The notes: generated by a model not told the origin, from the letters alone. A stretch of 64,000 nt of DNA from Hyperoodon ampullatus (GCA_949752795.1 OX457070.1:29249088-29313087), one strand, 5' to 3'. Counted from the first letter of the stretch, positions 1 through 11,285 are shown. Made by a program: numbers and translations.

Positions 1-1195
1 ATATCTCTCTGTTTGTATCATCTTTAATTTCTTTCATCAGTGCCTTATAGTTTTCTGCATACAGGTCTTTTGTCTCCTTAGGTAGGTTTATTCCTAGGTA
101 TTTCATTCTTTTTGTTGCAGTGGTAAATGAGAGTGTTTCCTTAATTGCTCTTTCAGATTTTTCATCATTAGTGTATAGGAATGCAAGAGATTTCTGTGCA
201 TTAATTTTGTATCTTGCTACTTTACCAAATTCATTGATTAGCTCTAGTAGTTTTCTGGTAGCATCTTTAGGATTCTCTATGTATAGTATCATGTCATCTG
301 CAAACAGTGACAGTTTTACTTCTTTTCTGATTTGGATTCCTTTTATTTCTTTTTTGTCTCTGATTGCTGTGGCTAAAACTTCCAAAACTATGGTGAATAA
401 TAGTGGTGAGAGTGGACAACCTTGTCTTGTTCCTGATCTTGGTGGAAATGGTTTCAGTTTTTCACCATTGAGAATGATGTTGGCTGTGGGTTTGTCATAT
501 ATGGCCTTTACTATGTTAAGGTAGGTTCCCTCTATGCCCACTTTCTGGAGAGTTTTTATCATAAATGGGTGTTGAATTTTGTTGAAAGCTTTTTCTGCAT
601 CTATTGAGATGATCATATGTTTTTTCTCCTTCAGTCTGTTAATATGGTGTATCACATTGATTGATTTGCATATATTGAAGAATCCTTGCTTCCCTGGGAA
701 ACCCCACTTGATCATGGTGTATGATCCTTTTAATGTGCTGTTGGATTCTGCTTGCTAGTATTTTGTTGATGATTTTTACATTTACGTTCATCAGTGATAT
801 TGGCCTGTAGTTTTCTTTTTTTGTGGCGTCTTTATCTGGTTTTGGTATCAGGGTGATGGTGGCCTTGTAGAATGAGTTTGGGAGTGTTCCTCCCTCTGCT
901 ATATTTTGCAAGAGTTTGAGAAGGATAGGCGTTAGCTCTTCTCTAAATGTTTGATAGAATTCGCCTGTGAAGCCATCTGGTCCTCGGCTTTTGTTTGTTG
1001 GAAGATTTTTAATCACAGTTTCATTTTCAGTGCTTGTGATTGGTCTGTTTATATTTTCTTTTTCTTCCTGGTTCAGTCTTGGAAGGTTGTGCTTTTCTAA
1101 GAATTTGTCCATTTCTTCCAGGTTGTCCATTTTATTGGCATATAGTTGCTTGTAGCAATCTCTCATGATCCTTTGTAATTCTGCAGCAGACATAT
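1..1195 (-). pseudogene. L1 ORF2 reverse-transcriptase fragment, 5'-truncated, runs off the window start
   Basis: Reading the minus strand from 1193 downward gives the LINE-1 ORF2 reverse-transcriptase domain. It opens with a segment containing [15 protein letters not shown] and [17 protein letters not shown] and continues to the catalytic FADD motif at 304-293. ORF2 nicks DNA and copies L1 RNA during retrotransposition. The reading frame breaks near 690-700, where two bases seem to be missing from the 'gggataaacccc' stretch seen in other L1s, so no full protein can be made. L1 similarity stops at about 1190-1195, so this copy is 5'-truncated. Its C-terminal part and 3' UTR lie left of the window. 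The remaining frames are quite open, suggesting a moderately young artiodactyl-type L1. Confidence 0.93.
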
Positions 1196-1394
1196 TTGTT
1201 TAATCTCTTTGTGTCTGAGTATCTCCGGGACTCTACTCACTTTCCCAATGAAGTCTTCTCTTTCCCAGCTCTCAGCACTGCCTGCATCAGAGTCTTACAG
1301 CCCCTCCCTTGGGTAGCCCACATTTAGCTTTTGATGAAATTGTATTGTGTCTTGGTGTTGATAATATGTTATAAGGGCCTCAGGTGCCTTGGGT

Positions 1395-1560
1395 GACCCT
1401 GAGATCTGGCAAAGAGGGTACTGGACTTGAGAATTGGTGGCTCTGGCCCCTAGCTCCAACTCTGCCACTAACTAGCTTTGAGATTCTACAATTCAGTTCA
1501 TTTATCTGGGTCTCAGTTTTCCCATCTGTAAAACGAGATTAAATGCTCTCTAAGGCCGTT
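1395..1560 (+). repeat. MIR SINE fragment
   Basis: The order 'ctctgccactaactagct', 'tctcagttttcccatctgtaa' and 'gattaaatg' is the MIR core and 3' half in sense orientation, diverged as expected for this ancient family. Confidence 0.75.
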
Positions 1561-1699
1561 TCTAATTCTGTCCAGGGAGTGATGATATTTGATGATCTTG
1601 GTTATTTATCCCTGGGAGGGAGGATTGGGTAAATGTTTTAGTCACTTATGGTAAATTCTCCACTCCCTTCCTCAGACCTGCCTTATCTTGCGGATATGT

Positions 1700-1772
1700 G
1701 AGTGAATTCCATACCACCCATTTTACAGATGAAGCCACTGAGATACAGAGCAACTGACTAAACAGTCACCAC
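1700..1772 (-). repeat. MIR SINE fragment
   Basis: The piece 'cccattttacagatgaagc' followed by 'cactgagatacagag' is the reverse complement of the MIR core region. Confidence 0.6.
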
Positions 1773-1884
1773 CCCACTCCTGGAGCCTCACATGACTCTT
1801 CTCCCAGGTTGGTTAAAGGTTGGGAAGGTGACTCAGGCTTACACTTTAGAAATTGAACCACAGGATTTTTGCTTCCTCTTACCA

Positions 1885-2075
1885 CATTGGCATGTTATAT
1901 AAAACTTTTCAAAGTGTTATTTAATCATCACAGTCAACTTTGCCAGGGAGATATTATTATGCCCATTTTATGAAAGAACCATCTTTGGATCAGAGTAGTA
2001 AAATGACTTGCCCAAGGTTACACAGCTTGTTAGGACCTGAGCCAGGCCTCTTGACTCCTAGTTGTGGATTGTTCC
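1885..2075 (-). repeat. MIR SINE
   Basis: The antisense MIR order is visible: 'tatgcccattttatgaaag', then 'gacttgcccaaggttacac', then 'agcttgttaggacctgagc'. Divergence is high, as usual for MIR. Confidence 0.75.
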
Positions 2076-2872
2076 TTTCCTTGGCTTCTGATGTTTGTGG
2101 CACTGACTTTAACACATGGAATAACTTTATCTTAAATTCAAAGAGTTTTCTATCCAGTCTTTATTCTTCTGTCCCTGAACATCCAATTCACTTATGTTAG
2201 GTTACTGACTCTTTTGGTTCAAGAGAGTCTCCTCTCTCTGGTTCTTTAATGTTTACATTTATGGGTTTGGGAAGTGGTAGGAATGAGACTAGGTTCCCTG
2301 GGGGCAGGAACCACCTTTTTTTTTCCCCCAACCTACCTGGCCCAGCAAGTATCCTATAGCTTTTGAAATTTGTCCCATCAACACGCAGCATTTTTCCCAA
2401 AAACATGGTTTCTTTTCCTCTTTGCCCTTCATATTTAGCTTCCCATTTCTCTTTTATTTAAAATTATTGTAAATTAAGAGGACCTTTACCCTATTTCCAG
2501 GATACTAGAGAGTGCAGTTTAGAAACATGTCTTACCCACTGTGGATAGTAACAATTTGACCTCATATTCTGATAATCCTGTGCTGCTATTAGGGGGTCAC
2601 TACTTGGTTTCCTCAGAAACAGCAGAAATATGTTGGTGTGCTTTACAGAAGTGACCAGGATATACAGCAATATCCTTGGCCTAAGTTCTCCCAGTTGGGC
2701 AAAGCATTGCTCATGTATTCCCCAGGGTCATTTTAACTAAAATAAGGCCTGGAGAACAGAGTGCAGAGAAAAGTTAAAGGGAAAATGAGAACAGAATGCA
2801 AATGCAAAGTATAGAATGAGAAGAAGTGGGAAAAGGTAAGAAAAGCAAAGACAGAAAAGGATAGGGCAGAGG

Positions 2873-3159
2873 GGACTTCCCTGGTGGTCCAGTGGTTAAG
2901 AATCCACCTTCCAATGCAGGGGACCCGGGTTCGATTCCTGGTCAGGGAACTAAGAGCCTATATACCGCAGGCCAACTAAGCCCATGTGCCATAACTGGAG
3001 AGCCTATGTGCTGCAACTACAGAGCCCACGCGTTCTGGAACCCGCATGCCACAATTAGAGAGAAGCCCATGGGCCACAACAAAGGATCCCATGTGCCACA
3101 ACTAAGACCCAAAGCAGCCAAAAATAAATAAATAAATATTAAAACAAAACAAAAGAAGA
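2873..3159 (+). mobile_element. CHR-type tRNA-derived SINE
   Basis: The element starts 'ggacttccctggtggtcc', carries a pol III A-box (tggtggtccagtgg, about 2882-2895) and a B-box (ggttcgattcc, about 2929-2939), continues with repeated 'gccacaact' type units and ends in an (AAAT)n/A-rich tail. Imperfect TSDs flank it: atagggcagagg (2861) and atagggcaaagagg (3160). The sequence looks older than the other long copies and resembles the CHR-1 side of the family. Confidence 0.9.
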
Positions 3160-3398
3160 ATAGGGCAAAGAGGAGAATACAGAATCAGTGGAAGGGAGGT
3201 GAAGAGAGCAATCCAGAGGTCCATTAGCCTCTCGTATGGTGTGGGACAAATCAAGGAAGAGCAGCTAGTATGATAACTCCTCCTGATCTGATTTTGAGCA
3301 GCACGTATCTTTTCTTATCCTCTATTTCCAGTGTCAGGTAGTTGAAATTTCTTTGTTTCTGCTATCAATTGGGGATGTGAATAGATGCCAGTAATTTT

Positions 3399-3547
3399 CT
3401 TTTATTTTCTTTCTTTCTTTTTTTTTTTTTTTTCTATTTTGGCCATGCTGCATGGCATTGCGGGATGGTTACCTGACCAGGGATCGAACCCAGGCCTCTG
3501 CAGTGAAAGCACTGAATCCTAACCCCTAGGCCGCCAGCGCACTCCCT
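3399..3547 (-). mobile_element. Short CHR-type SINE inserted in the A-tail of an L1
   Basis: After a TTTC/T-rich run, the reverse complement of a short tRNA-type SINE is seen: 'ttttggccatgctgc', B-box complement 'gggatcgaaccc', and a diverged head ending 'cactccctg'. It sits between the left TSD and the 3' end of the L1 at 3548, that is, within that L1's poly(T) run. The flanking 'ttttatttt' on both sides may be its own TSD. Confidence 0.85.
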
Positions 3548-4401
3548 GTTTTATTTTATTTTTATTGACTTATAGTTGATTTACAATGTTGTGTTAGTAA
3601 GAAACTGTTATAAATATGTATACATTCTTTTTTATTTTCTTTTTCGTTATGGTTTATCACAGGTTATTGAATATAGTTCCCTGTGCTATACAGTAGGACC
3701 CTGTAGTTTTTTTTTGTTTTTTTGTTTTTTTTGTGGTATGTGGGCCTCTCACTGTTGTGGCCTCTCCCGTTGTGGAGCACAGGCTCTGGACGCGCAGGCT
3801 CAACGGCCATGGCTCACAGGCCTAGCCGCTCTGTGGCATGTGGGATCTTCCTGGACCCGGGCACAAACCTGTGTCCCCTGCATCGGCAGGCAGACTCTCA
3901 ACCACTGCGCCACCAGGGAAACCCCAGGACCTTGTAGTTTACTCATTCTATATATAATAGTTGGCATCTGCTAACCCCAAACTTCCAATCCATCCCTCCC
4001 CCACCCCCCCCTTGGCAACCACAAGCCTGTTTTCTGTGTCTGTGAGTCTGTTCCTGTGTCGTAGATAGGTTCATTTGTGTCATATTTTAGATTCCACATA
4101 TAAGTGATATCATATGGTATTTTTCTTTCTCTTTCTGGCTTACTTCACTTAGTCTGATAATCTCTGAGTCCATTCATGTTGCTGCAAATGGCATTATTTC
4201 ATTCTTTTTTTATTGCTGTGTAGTATTACATTGTATATATGTACCACGTCTTCTTTATCCATTCAGCTGTCGATGGATAGTGACGTTGTTTCCACGTCTT
4301 GGCTATTGTGAGTAGTGCTGTCGTGAACATAGGGGTGCATGTATCTTTTCGAATTACAGTTTTGTGTGGATATATGCTCAGGAGTGGGATTGCTGGATCA
4401 T
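3548..4401 (-). mobile_element. L1 3' fragment with two nested SINEs
   Basis: The reverse complement of an artiodactyl L1 3' UTR ('tatagttgatttacaatgtt', 'cctgtgctatacagtagga') is followed by the ORF2 C-terminal region ('gtatatatgtaccacgtctt', 'ggagtgggattgctggatca'). The insertion is flanked by an 18-bp TSD with one mismatch: atagatgccagtaatttt at 3381-3398 and atagacgccagtaatttt at 4402-4419. That duplication encloses the L1 plus both nested SINEs and fixes the 5' truncation point. Confidence 0.92.
3710..3925 (-). mobile_element. CHR SINE, short cetacean form, nested in L1
   Basis: T-rich tail, then 'gtggtatgtgggcctctcac', B-box complement region, and terminal 'ccaccagggaa'. TSDs aggaccctgtagttt (3695-3709) and aggaccttgtagttt (3926-3940) show that it split the L1. 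At about 215 bp it lacks the middle part found in copies such as 6351-6713. Confidence 0.93.
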
Positions 4402-4504
4402 ATAGACGCCAGTAATTTTAATATTAGCCTCAGTTCACCTGGTTTATCAAGGAAAATATGCTACAAAAATCACATAAGGTATTCTGGCTCAAGTTTCATG
4501 TTAT

Positions 4505-4865
4505 TCTTTCATTCAGCAGACACTTGATTGTTTGATATGTTTCAGACACTGAGGCTATAAAAATGAATGAGATATTGTCCTTGCCCTCAAGATGTTTATG
4601 GTCTGGAGAGGTAGACAGAGGAGTAAACAGATTCACAGTATAATGTGTTAAAGTATTGGGATATGCGTAAGCTGTGGTGCTTACCAAGCTGTGGTGTTAC
4701 GGGATCAGAGGAGGGCCCTTGCTTCAGCCTTGGAGGGGATCTGGGAAGGTCGCCTAGAGAAGTTGTCATTCAGGCTGAGTCCCAAGTTGGCACATTGCAC
4801 GGTGGAGGGCAGGGAAGGGTATTCCTCCCAAAGGCAGAGAGCTCAGTCCTTTCAGAAGTTGTAGC
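4505..4865 (-). repeat. L2 LINE 3' end, antisense
   Basis: Segments 'ttctttcattcagcagacac', 'ttgccctcaagatgtttatgg' and the later 'agagaagttgtcattcaggct' form the reverse complement of an L2 3' region, which normally ends in TGAATGAA repeats. It is strongly diverged. Confidence 0.6.
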
Positions 4866-4968
4866 CGTTTCATGAAGACATGAAGGATGTTTGCGTGATC
4901 CAGTTTTTGGTGATTATTGTTCTGCTTCAGAAGTGTAGATTATTGGGACATGACTCTGTTCGCTAGAG

Positions 4969-5301
4969 CACTGGCCCCCAACCTTTTTGGCACCAGGGAC
5001 CGGTTTCGTGGAAGACAGTTTTTCTACAGATGGGGTGGCGGGGATGGTTTCGGGATGATTCAAGAGCATTACATTTATCATGCACTTTATTTCTATTATT
5101 ATTATATTGAAATATATAATGAAATAATTATACAATTCATGATAATGCTGACAGGAGGCGGAGCTCAGGCAGTAATGCGAGCGATAGGGAGCGGCTGTAG
5201 ATACAGGTGAAGCTTCTCTCTCTTGCCCGCCACTCACCTCCTGCTGTGCTGCCTGGTTCCTAACCAGTACTGGTCTGTGGCCAGGGGGTTGGGGACCCCT
5301 G
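4969..5301 (-). mobile_element. MER1B hAT-Charlie DNA transposon, full length
   Basis: Both ends show the MER1 terminal inverted repeat: left 'cactggcccccaaccttttt' and right 'gttggggacccctg'. The 8-bp duplication cgctagag lies exactly outside both ends (4961-4968 and 5302-5309), the hallmark of hAT transposition. At 333 bp it matches the usual MER1B length. It is non-autonomous and encodes nothing. Strand is set by comparison with the copy at 12202 and is a convention. Confidence 0.93.
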
Positions 5302-5309
5302 CGCTAGAG

Positions 5310-5970
5310 CACAGAAAGTTAAAGTCCTTATTTTGTAGCAATAATTCTCTTTTAAGGTGAAGACACTAGAAATCGCACTTCCTATCTAGAGATTTTAAGG
5401 ACAAAATGTAAACAAAGTACAGCCTTTGAATTAGCAAATAATTATTAACCCTTTGTACAGTAAAAGAAAGCAGCTACAATAGGCAGCATATCCCTTTCTC
5501 ATCCAACTTTTGGATTTTATTGTGTTCTGCTTTGTTTATAAGGGGGTGTGTGTGGAAATTTAGGGTCTTTGTTTAGCTGCTTAGGATGTTTGAGTTAGGA
5601 AGGAGGAAAATGAGTGCAAGAATAATTGCTACTTTATGGCAGAACAAAAGAAATACATTTAAATAACTCATTTCTCTGATCCCACCTACTGAACACAAGT
5701 AAGACTTGGTCAGGGACATTATGTCAGAGACAGTTACTTCAACCAGATAAAGCATTTGGTCAACACTATTCACTGTGTAAAGTCTGCTGTGTCCATTTTA
5801 AGAGCATTGATTTTGTTTTTTGAGATTCAGATATAGCTGCATTAAACAGAAGCCTGATATGTATTCATTGGACAATACTGGGATTTTACGTAGATTAAAA
5901 GAAAAAAATGTGTTATGTGTGGATTAGGGAGGAATGCTTAGAAAATAGTACATAGATTCAGGGTCATTTC
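5310..5970. other. Unique AT-rich DNA
   Basis: I see no repeat signature, coding similarity or RNA gene here. Confidence 0.5.
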
Positions 5971-6350
5971 TCAGTCATCTTCTTGATCTCTCAGTAGTAT
6001 TTGACACTTCCTCCTCACACACTAGTTTCACTTGGCTTCCAGGATGCCGCTCCCTTGGTTCTCCTTCTACCTCAGGAGCCCCTTCTTCTCAAACTCCCAC
6101 GTACCGCCCCGCCCTTTTGGCTGTTTCCTTATCTCCTCGGCCTCCAATGATGGAGTACTCAAATCCGTCCTTGGATCACTTCTCTGTCTACACTCATTTA
6201 CTAAGTGCTCTCTTTTAAGAATTTAAATATCATTTATACCCTGAGAATTCTCAAGTATATATTACCAGCTTGAATGTCTTCCTGTGAACTCAAGACTCTT
6301 CTGTCCAGCTGCCTATGGGATATCTCCACGTGTGTATGTAATAGCTTCTT

Positions 6351-6713
6351 TTTTAAAAATTAATTAATTAATTAATTAATTAATTAAGTTTTGGCTGTGT
6401 TGGGTCTTCGTTGCTACACGCAGGCTTTCTCTAGTTGTGGTGAACGGGGGCTCCTCTTCGTTGCAGTGCATGGGCTTCTCACTGCAGTGGCTTCTCTTGT
6501 TGAAGAGCGTGGGCTCTAGGCACACGGGCTTCAGTAGTTGTGGTTCACGGGCTCAGTAGTTGTCGCTCGCGAGCTCTAGAGTGCAGGCTTCGTAGTTGTG
6601 GCGCACAGGCTTAGTTGCTCTGCGGCATGGGGGATCTTCCTGGACCAGGGCTCAAACTCGTGTCCCCTGCATTGGCAGGTGCGTTCTTAACCACTGCGTC
6701 ACCAGGGAAGTCC
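6351..6713 (-). mobile_element. CHR-2-type SINE, full length
   Basis: A (TTAA)n-rich tail is followed by 'ttggctgtgttgggtcttcg', repeated 'tagttgtggcgcacaggc' type units, the B-box complement and 'ccagggaagtcc'. The 14-bp TSD tgtaatagcttctt is perfect on both sides (6337-6350, 6714-6727). It interrupts the L2. Confidence 0.95.
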
Positions 6714-7005
6714 TGTAATAGCTTCTTGAACTTAAAGTATTCAAAACACTAATCCTGGAACTTCTCCTCTCAAACCTGTACCTCTGGCAGTTTCTCCCCG
6801 TCTCAGTTTCAGTTATATTGAGGACTCTCCCTTGACTCTGTTCTTTCTCTTTCTCTCATCATCCAATCCACCAGCCAGTCCTGTGAACTCTACCTTAAAA
6901 TGCATCCAGGGTTTGAACACTTCTCACCCCCTTCCCTGCTATTATTGGAATAGCCTTCTAAATGTTCTTCCTCCTTTTGCTCTTGGTCTCCCCCAGTCTA
7001 ATCTT

Positions 7006-7667
7006 TTTTTTTTTTAGCATCTTTATTAGAGTATAATTGCTTTACAATGGTGTGTTAGTTTCTGCTTTATAACAAAGTGAATCAGCTATACATATACATA
7101 TATCCCCATATCTCTTCCCTCTTGCGTCTCCCTCCCTCCCACCCTCCCTATCCCACCCCTCTAGGTGGTCACAAAGCACCGAGCTGATCTCCCTGTGCTG
7201 TGCGGCTTCTTCCCACTAGCTATTGGTTTTACATTTGGTAGTGTATATATGTACATGCCACTCTCTCACTTTGTTCCAGCTTACCCTTCCCCCTCCCCGT
7301 GTCCATAAGTCCCTTCTCTAGTAGGTCTGTGTCTTTATTCCCGTCCTGCCCCTAGGTTCTTCATGACCTTTTTTTTTTTTTTTTTTAAGATTCCATATAT
7401 ATGTGTTAGCATATGGTATTTGTTTTTCTCTTTCTGACTTATTTCACTCTGTATGACAGACTCGCGGTCCATCCACCTCACTACAGTAACTCAATTTCGT
7501 TTCCTTTTTGGCTGAGTAATATTCCATTGTATATATGTGCCACATCTTCTTTATCTATTTATCTATCGTTGGACACTTAGGTTGCTTCCATGTCCTGGCT
7601 ATTGTAAATAGAGCTGCAGTGAACATTGTGGTACATGACTCTTTTTGAATTATGGTTTTCTCAGGGG
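7006..7667 (-). mobile_element. L1 3' fragment, 5'-truncated
   Basis: Poly(T), then the L1 3' UTR complement ('gagtataattgctttacaat', 'ataacaaagtgaatcagct'), then the ORF2 C-terminal complement ('gctgagtaatattccattgt'). A perfect 15-bp TSD, ccccagtctaatctt, lies at 6991-7005 and 7668-7682. The poly(T), the TSD and the 5' truncation are the signature of target-primed reverse transcription. Confidence 0.95.
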
Positions 7668-8270
7668 CCCCAGTCTAATCTTAACAGTGACCAGTATAAT
7701 CTTGTTACATGTATATCACATCATACCACTTTGCTGAAAACTATTCACTGGGTCCCACCCAGATTAAAAACTAAAGTCCTTCAAGTGATCTATAAGGCTG
7801 CGTGGGATCTTCAACATCACCCTCTCCCAGCTGCTTTGACCTCATAGTCTATCACTTTCCCTTTGGGCTCTGGCCACACTGGTCTCCTTGCAATTGCTCC
7901 AACATGCCAAGCCTTGGGACCTTTGTAGCTGTTTTTTCTGGAACACTTATTCCAGATGTCAACGTGGCCTCCTCCGTTACCTCCTTCAGGTTTTTGCCCA
8001 ACTGTCACCTAATCTAAGCATTCCTTGACCATACTATTTAAAGTAAAAGCCATCTCCTCCTGCTCTCTGCCTTCCTTGTTTCCCTTCCCTGCTTTGTTTG
8101 TCTCCACAGAACTTATTACTATTTGACATACTATTCATTCATTCATTCACTCATTATTTAAATATTTTGAGTGCTGCCTACTGTGTGCCAGGCACTGTTC
8201 TAGGAACTCTCTACTATAGTTTATTATTTGTCACCCATGACTAGAATGTAAATTTCATCCACTTTGTTTT

Positions 8271-8505
8271 TTTTTTTTTTTTTTTTTTGTTTTTTTTGTT
8301 TTTTTTTTTTTTGTGGTATGTGGGCCTCTCACTGTTGTGGCCTTTCCCGTTGCGGAGCACAGGCTCCGGACGCGCAGGCTCAGCGGCCATAGCTCACGGG
8401 CCCAGCCGCTCCGCGGCACGTGGGATCCCCCCAGACCGGGGCACGAACCCGCGTCCCCTGCATCGGCAGGCGGACTCTCAACCTCTGCGCCACCAGGGAA
8501 GCCCA
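8271..8505 (-). mobile_element. CHR SINE, short cetacean form
   Basis: Long T-rich tail, 'gtggtatgtgggcctctcac', then 'cagccgctccgcggcacgtg' and 'ccaccagggaagccc'. TSD actttgtttt at 8261-8270 and 8506-8515. Confidence 0.92.
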
Positions 8506-8591
8506 ACTTTGTTTTGCTCATTGCTATTATCCCCACCTCCTAGAACAGTACCTAGCACATAGGAATTGAATGAATACATTTATTCTTTTTA

Positions 8592-8861
8592 TAAAAATTT
8601 GTTTATTTTTTTGGCTGTGTTGGGTCTTAGTGGCAGCATGTGGGATCTTTCTTTGTGGCAAGTGGACTCTTCATTGTGGTGCACAGGCTTTTCTCTAGTT
8701 GTGGAGCATGGGCTCCAGAGTGTGTGGGCTCAGTAGTTGCAGCATGCAGGCTTAGTTGCCCTGTGGCATGTGGGATCTTAGTTCCCCTACCAGAGATCGA
8801 ACCCACGTCCCCTGCATTGGAAGGCGGATTCTTAACCAGTGGACCACCAGGGAAGTCCCAA
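8592..8861 (-). mobile_element. CHR-type SINE, older variant
   Basis: Reads as the complement of a SINE with units such as 'gggctcagtagttgcagcat' and the head 'accagggaagtccc'. TSD-like atttattctttttat (8577) and atttattcattttta (8862). It inserted between a sense L2 tail and an antisense L2 head. Confidence 0.88.
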
Positions 8862-8864
8862 ATT

Positions 8865-8995
8865 TATTCATTTTTAAACAAAATGTATTGAATAAATAGA
8901 AGGTTGTGTACCAGTTAATGAGGGAAAGATCTGTATGAACAAGACATTGTTCCTGCCCTCACGTTGCTCACTCTAAAAAAACACTTACTTTGAAC
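8865..8995 (-). repeat. L2 LINE 3' end, antisense fragment
   Basis: The pieces 'caagacattgttcctgccct' and 'cacgttgctcactct' are the reverse complement of the L2 3' terminal region. Confidence 0.5.
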
Positions 8996-9349
8996 TGTGC
9001 TCTCTAGCAGGATAAAGTGATACATCATTTTGGAATTGGGGAGGTAAGAACTGGTGTGCAGGGGTATGGTATGGATATCTTCAGAGATGAAGTCCTGCTT
9101 TGTTAGGCTTATCAATAATTTGCACTGTTTCTGGGAGGGCAGGATTGATGATAGCTCACTGCATTACTGGCTTTTTGGGTTACAACATCTGTTCTTACCT
9201 TGTTAGAGCAAGAGTTTCTTAAAAATCCCATTATCAGTCTTGGTTCTTTTTAACCTTCAAGGAACCATCTGGCATAACCACTTCCTCTCAGGCTTAGAGA
9301 AGGAGTTTACTGTCTTTACCTTCCTCCATATCTGAAAGTTCTTTTCCAG

Positions 9350-9490
9350 AGACCCTGGCCATCCACTTACCAGCTGTATGGTCGTGAACCTCTCTGAACC
9401 TCAGTTTCTGTGCTTGTCAAATGGAGATAATGATGAATGACACCAGTCTTACTTCTTATGAGGATTAAGTGACTAAATAATCTACTGGTT
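9350..9490 (+). repeat. MIR SINE fragment
   Basis: 'cacttaccagctgtatggtc', 'cctctctgaacctcagtttc' and 'gaggattaagtgac' follow the sense MIR order. Confidence 0.75.
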
Positions 9491-9565
9491 TTGAGAACAG
9501 GAGAGTGGAAAGGGGAAGGAGGTAGAGAACAATTTAAAAAAATAGTGTATATCTGTGCTTTATTT

Positions 9566-9859
9566 ATTTTTTAAAATATTTATTTTTCTTTTTGGCTGCA
9601 TCAGGTCTTAGTTGCAGCATGTGGGATCTTTGTTGTGGCGTGTGGGCTCTTTAGCTGTGGCGTGTGGGCTCTGTAGTTGTGGCATGTGGGTTCCAGAGCA
9701 TGTGGGCTCTGTAGTTGGGGCACGCGGGCTCTCTAGTTGTGGCGCGTGGGCTTGGTTGCCCTGCGCCATGTGGGATCTTATGTCCCCAACCAGGGATCGA
9801 ACCCGCATCTCCTGCATTGGCAGGCGAATTCTTAATCACTGGACCACCAGGGAAGTCTG
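9566..9859 (-). mobile_element. CHR-type SINE with many 21-22 bp units
   Basis: Complement of a CHR SINE with five or more consecutive 'gtgtgggctctgtagttgtg' style units, then 'aaccagggatcgaacccgca' and the head complement 'ccaccagggaagtc'. Perfect 15-bp TSD atctgtgctttattt at 9551-9565 and 9860-9874. Confidence 0.94.
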
Positions 9860-10189
9860 ATCTGTGCTTTATTTTGAAAAATATAATAAACATATGTTTC
9901 TTTTCTAATGAGAGTAGTGAAGATTTTATTTTTTAAAACAGACTTTATTTTTTTTTATAAAGTAGCAGGTTTATAGAAAATATTTCCTTGCTTCTCCATC
10001 CAGATACTTACTGCTGTGTTACATGAGGGAAATGAAATACTAGAACCTCACTGCAGGCTGCCCAGTGAGCTGGTTGGTATCTAGGTAGGAAAGCAACCAT
10101 TTCCCTTTAGGTGAAATTAGAACTCAGGAGGTAGTAGTATTTGAGAGTCTCAAAGGGATTGATGATGATGATAATGACAACAACAGTAA

Positions 10190-10715
10190 TAATGGTAATG
10201 GTGAACCTTGATGAACAAGGCCCTGCGCTAAGCACCTTATATGGATTGGCTTATTTTAACAACATAACAACCATATGAAGCTGGTGCTATGGAGAAATAG
10301 AGCAGCGTAGGAGGAGGGAGCATAGACTCTGAGGTCAGACCTCCTGTGTTGATATCTCAGCTTTGCCAGTAACTAGCCATGTGGCCTTGAATAAGAAGAC
10401 TGTGCCTCATTTTCCTCATCTGTAAAATGGGGGTACTAAGGTACCAGCCTCATAAAGTGTTTGTGATGATTAAGTAATTTAAGCCATGTAAAGTGCTTAA
10501 TGTAGCGCTTGGCACATAGAAAGTGCTCACCAGATGTCAGCTGTTATCATAATCAAAATAGCTGTTATTCTCATTTAACAGATGGAGAAATAAAGGCTTA
10601 GAGAGAGGTAAGGTAATTTGCTTAAGTGATACAGCAAATAAATGATGGAACAGGAATTGCACTTCAGGCCATCAAACTCCAGAGCTCTTGTTCTTAACCT
10701 TTACACTATACCACC
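10190..10715 (-). repeat. MIR (antisense) split by a second MIR (sense)
   Basis: An antisense MIR begins at about 10190 ('gccctgcgctaagcacctta') and breaks off near 10292 at 'gctggtgctat'. It resumes at about 10553 with 'agctgttattctcatttaac' and runs to about 10715. Between the halves lies a sense MIR (about 10320-10548: 'cagtaactagccatgtggcc', 'cctcatctgtaaaatggggg', 'gcgcttggcacatag'). This is MIR-into-MIR nesting. Confidence 0.75.
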
Positions 10716-11077
10716 CGTCGTGGGTTAAGAGGAAGAGACTGGACCCACAAGAATTGTATTGTGGGTTTGGACCTCCCTAACCTTTATTTGTGATCTTAAA
10801 TATCTTATCACTATAGCATGTACTGGGTTATTCTCGGAGTTGACTCTTTCCTAGATCCAAAGTAATGAATGAGTGGTGGGTTAGTTGTAGTCTTCCCCTG
10901 CTAGGGATTGGGTGTTCCTGGCCAGGACCAGGAAATGGAGCTAAACAGCTACGCTTGTTCTTCCCAGTGCTCTCTGGACCAGAAGTAGGAGCTTGTCTGG
11001 TCTCATTTGTTATTATGATTGTCTTTCTTCTTAATGCAACTGGTAATGATGAGAAACAGAGGAAGCAGTATACACGT

Positions 11078-11285
11078 TGAGCACTTTCTGTGTGTCATGC
11101 ATTTTACATGGATTATCTCATCATATCCTTACAATAACTATAAGGTAGTAACTCTTATCCCTATTTTATAGAAACAGAGAGGTTAGGAAACTTGCTTAAA
11201 GTCACAGTAAGTGGTAGAGCTGGGATTTGAATAAGCAGTCTGGCTCCAGAGTCCATGCTCTTAATCTCTGCACTCTACTGCTTCT
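11078..11285 (-). repeat. MIR SINE, nearly full length, antisense
   Basis: Starts at 'gagcactttctgtgtgtcat', passes 'ccctattttatagaaacaga' and 'aagtggtagagctgggattt', and ends near 'tgctcttaatctctgcactc'. Confidence 0.85.

Larger units (their letters stand above)
1196..2872. other. Non-genic DNA with scattered MIR fragments
   Basis: Apart from three MIR-like pieces listed separately I see no gene signature. Open frames are short and show no recognisable protein similarity. Just before the SINE at 2873 the sequence becomes A/G-rich (about 2740-2860), which fits an A-rich insertion target. Confidence 0.6.
5975..8576 (+). repeat. Long L2 LINE fossil interrupted by SINEs and an L1
   Basis: The unique-looking sequence between the insertions reads as a degraded L2 ORF2 and 3' end. 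Recognisable steps are 'tttcacttggcttccaggat' near 6030 (reverse-transcriptase region), 'actttgctgaaaactattca' and 'tctggccacactggtctcct' further right, and the terminal 'tagcacataggaattgaatg' near 8560. Frames are closed throughout. Four younger pieces interrupt it: a SINE (6351-6713), an L1 (7006-7667), a small antisense L2/MIR-like piece (about 8135-8210) and a SINE (8271-8505). Removing them restores the order of an L2 about 1.3 kb long. Confidence 0.72.

Noticed and set aside
120..524. A 134-codon plus-strand open frame
   Set aside because: It is the antisense shadow of the L1 reverse transcriptase, whose FADD motif is on the minus strand.
2882..2939. A-box and B-box as a tRNA gene
   Set aside because: The promoter boxes belong to the tRNA-derived SINE. 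There is no cloverleaf with proper acceptor pairing. The same applies to the other SINEs.
9612..9760. Regularly spaced repeats that could suggest a CRISPR-like array
   Set aside because: They are 21-22 bp internal units of a CHR SINE without unique spacers, in a mammalian genome.
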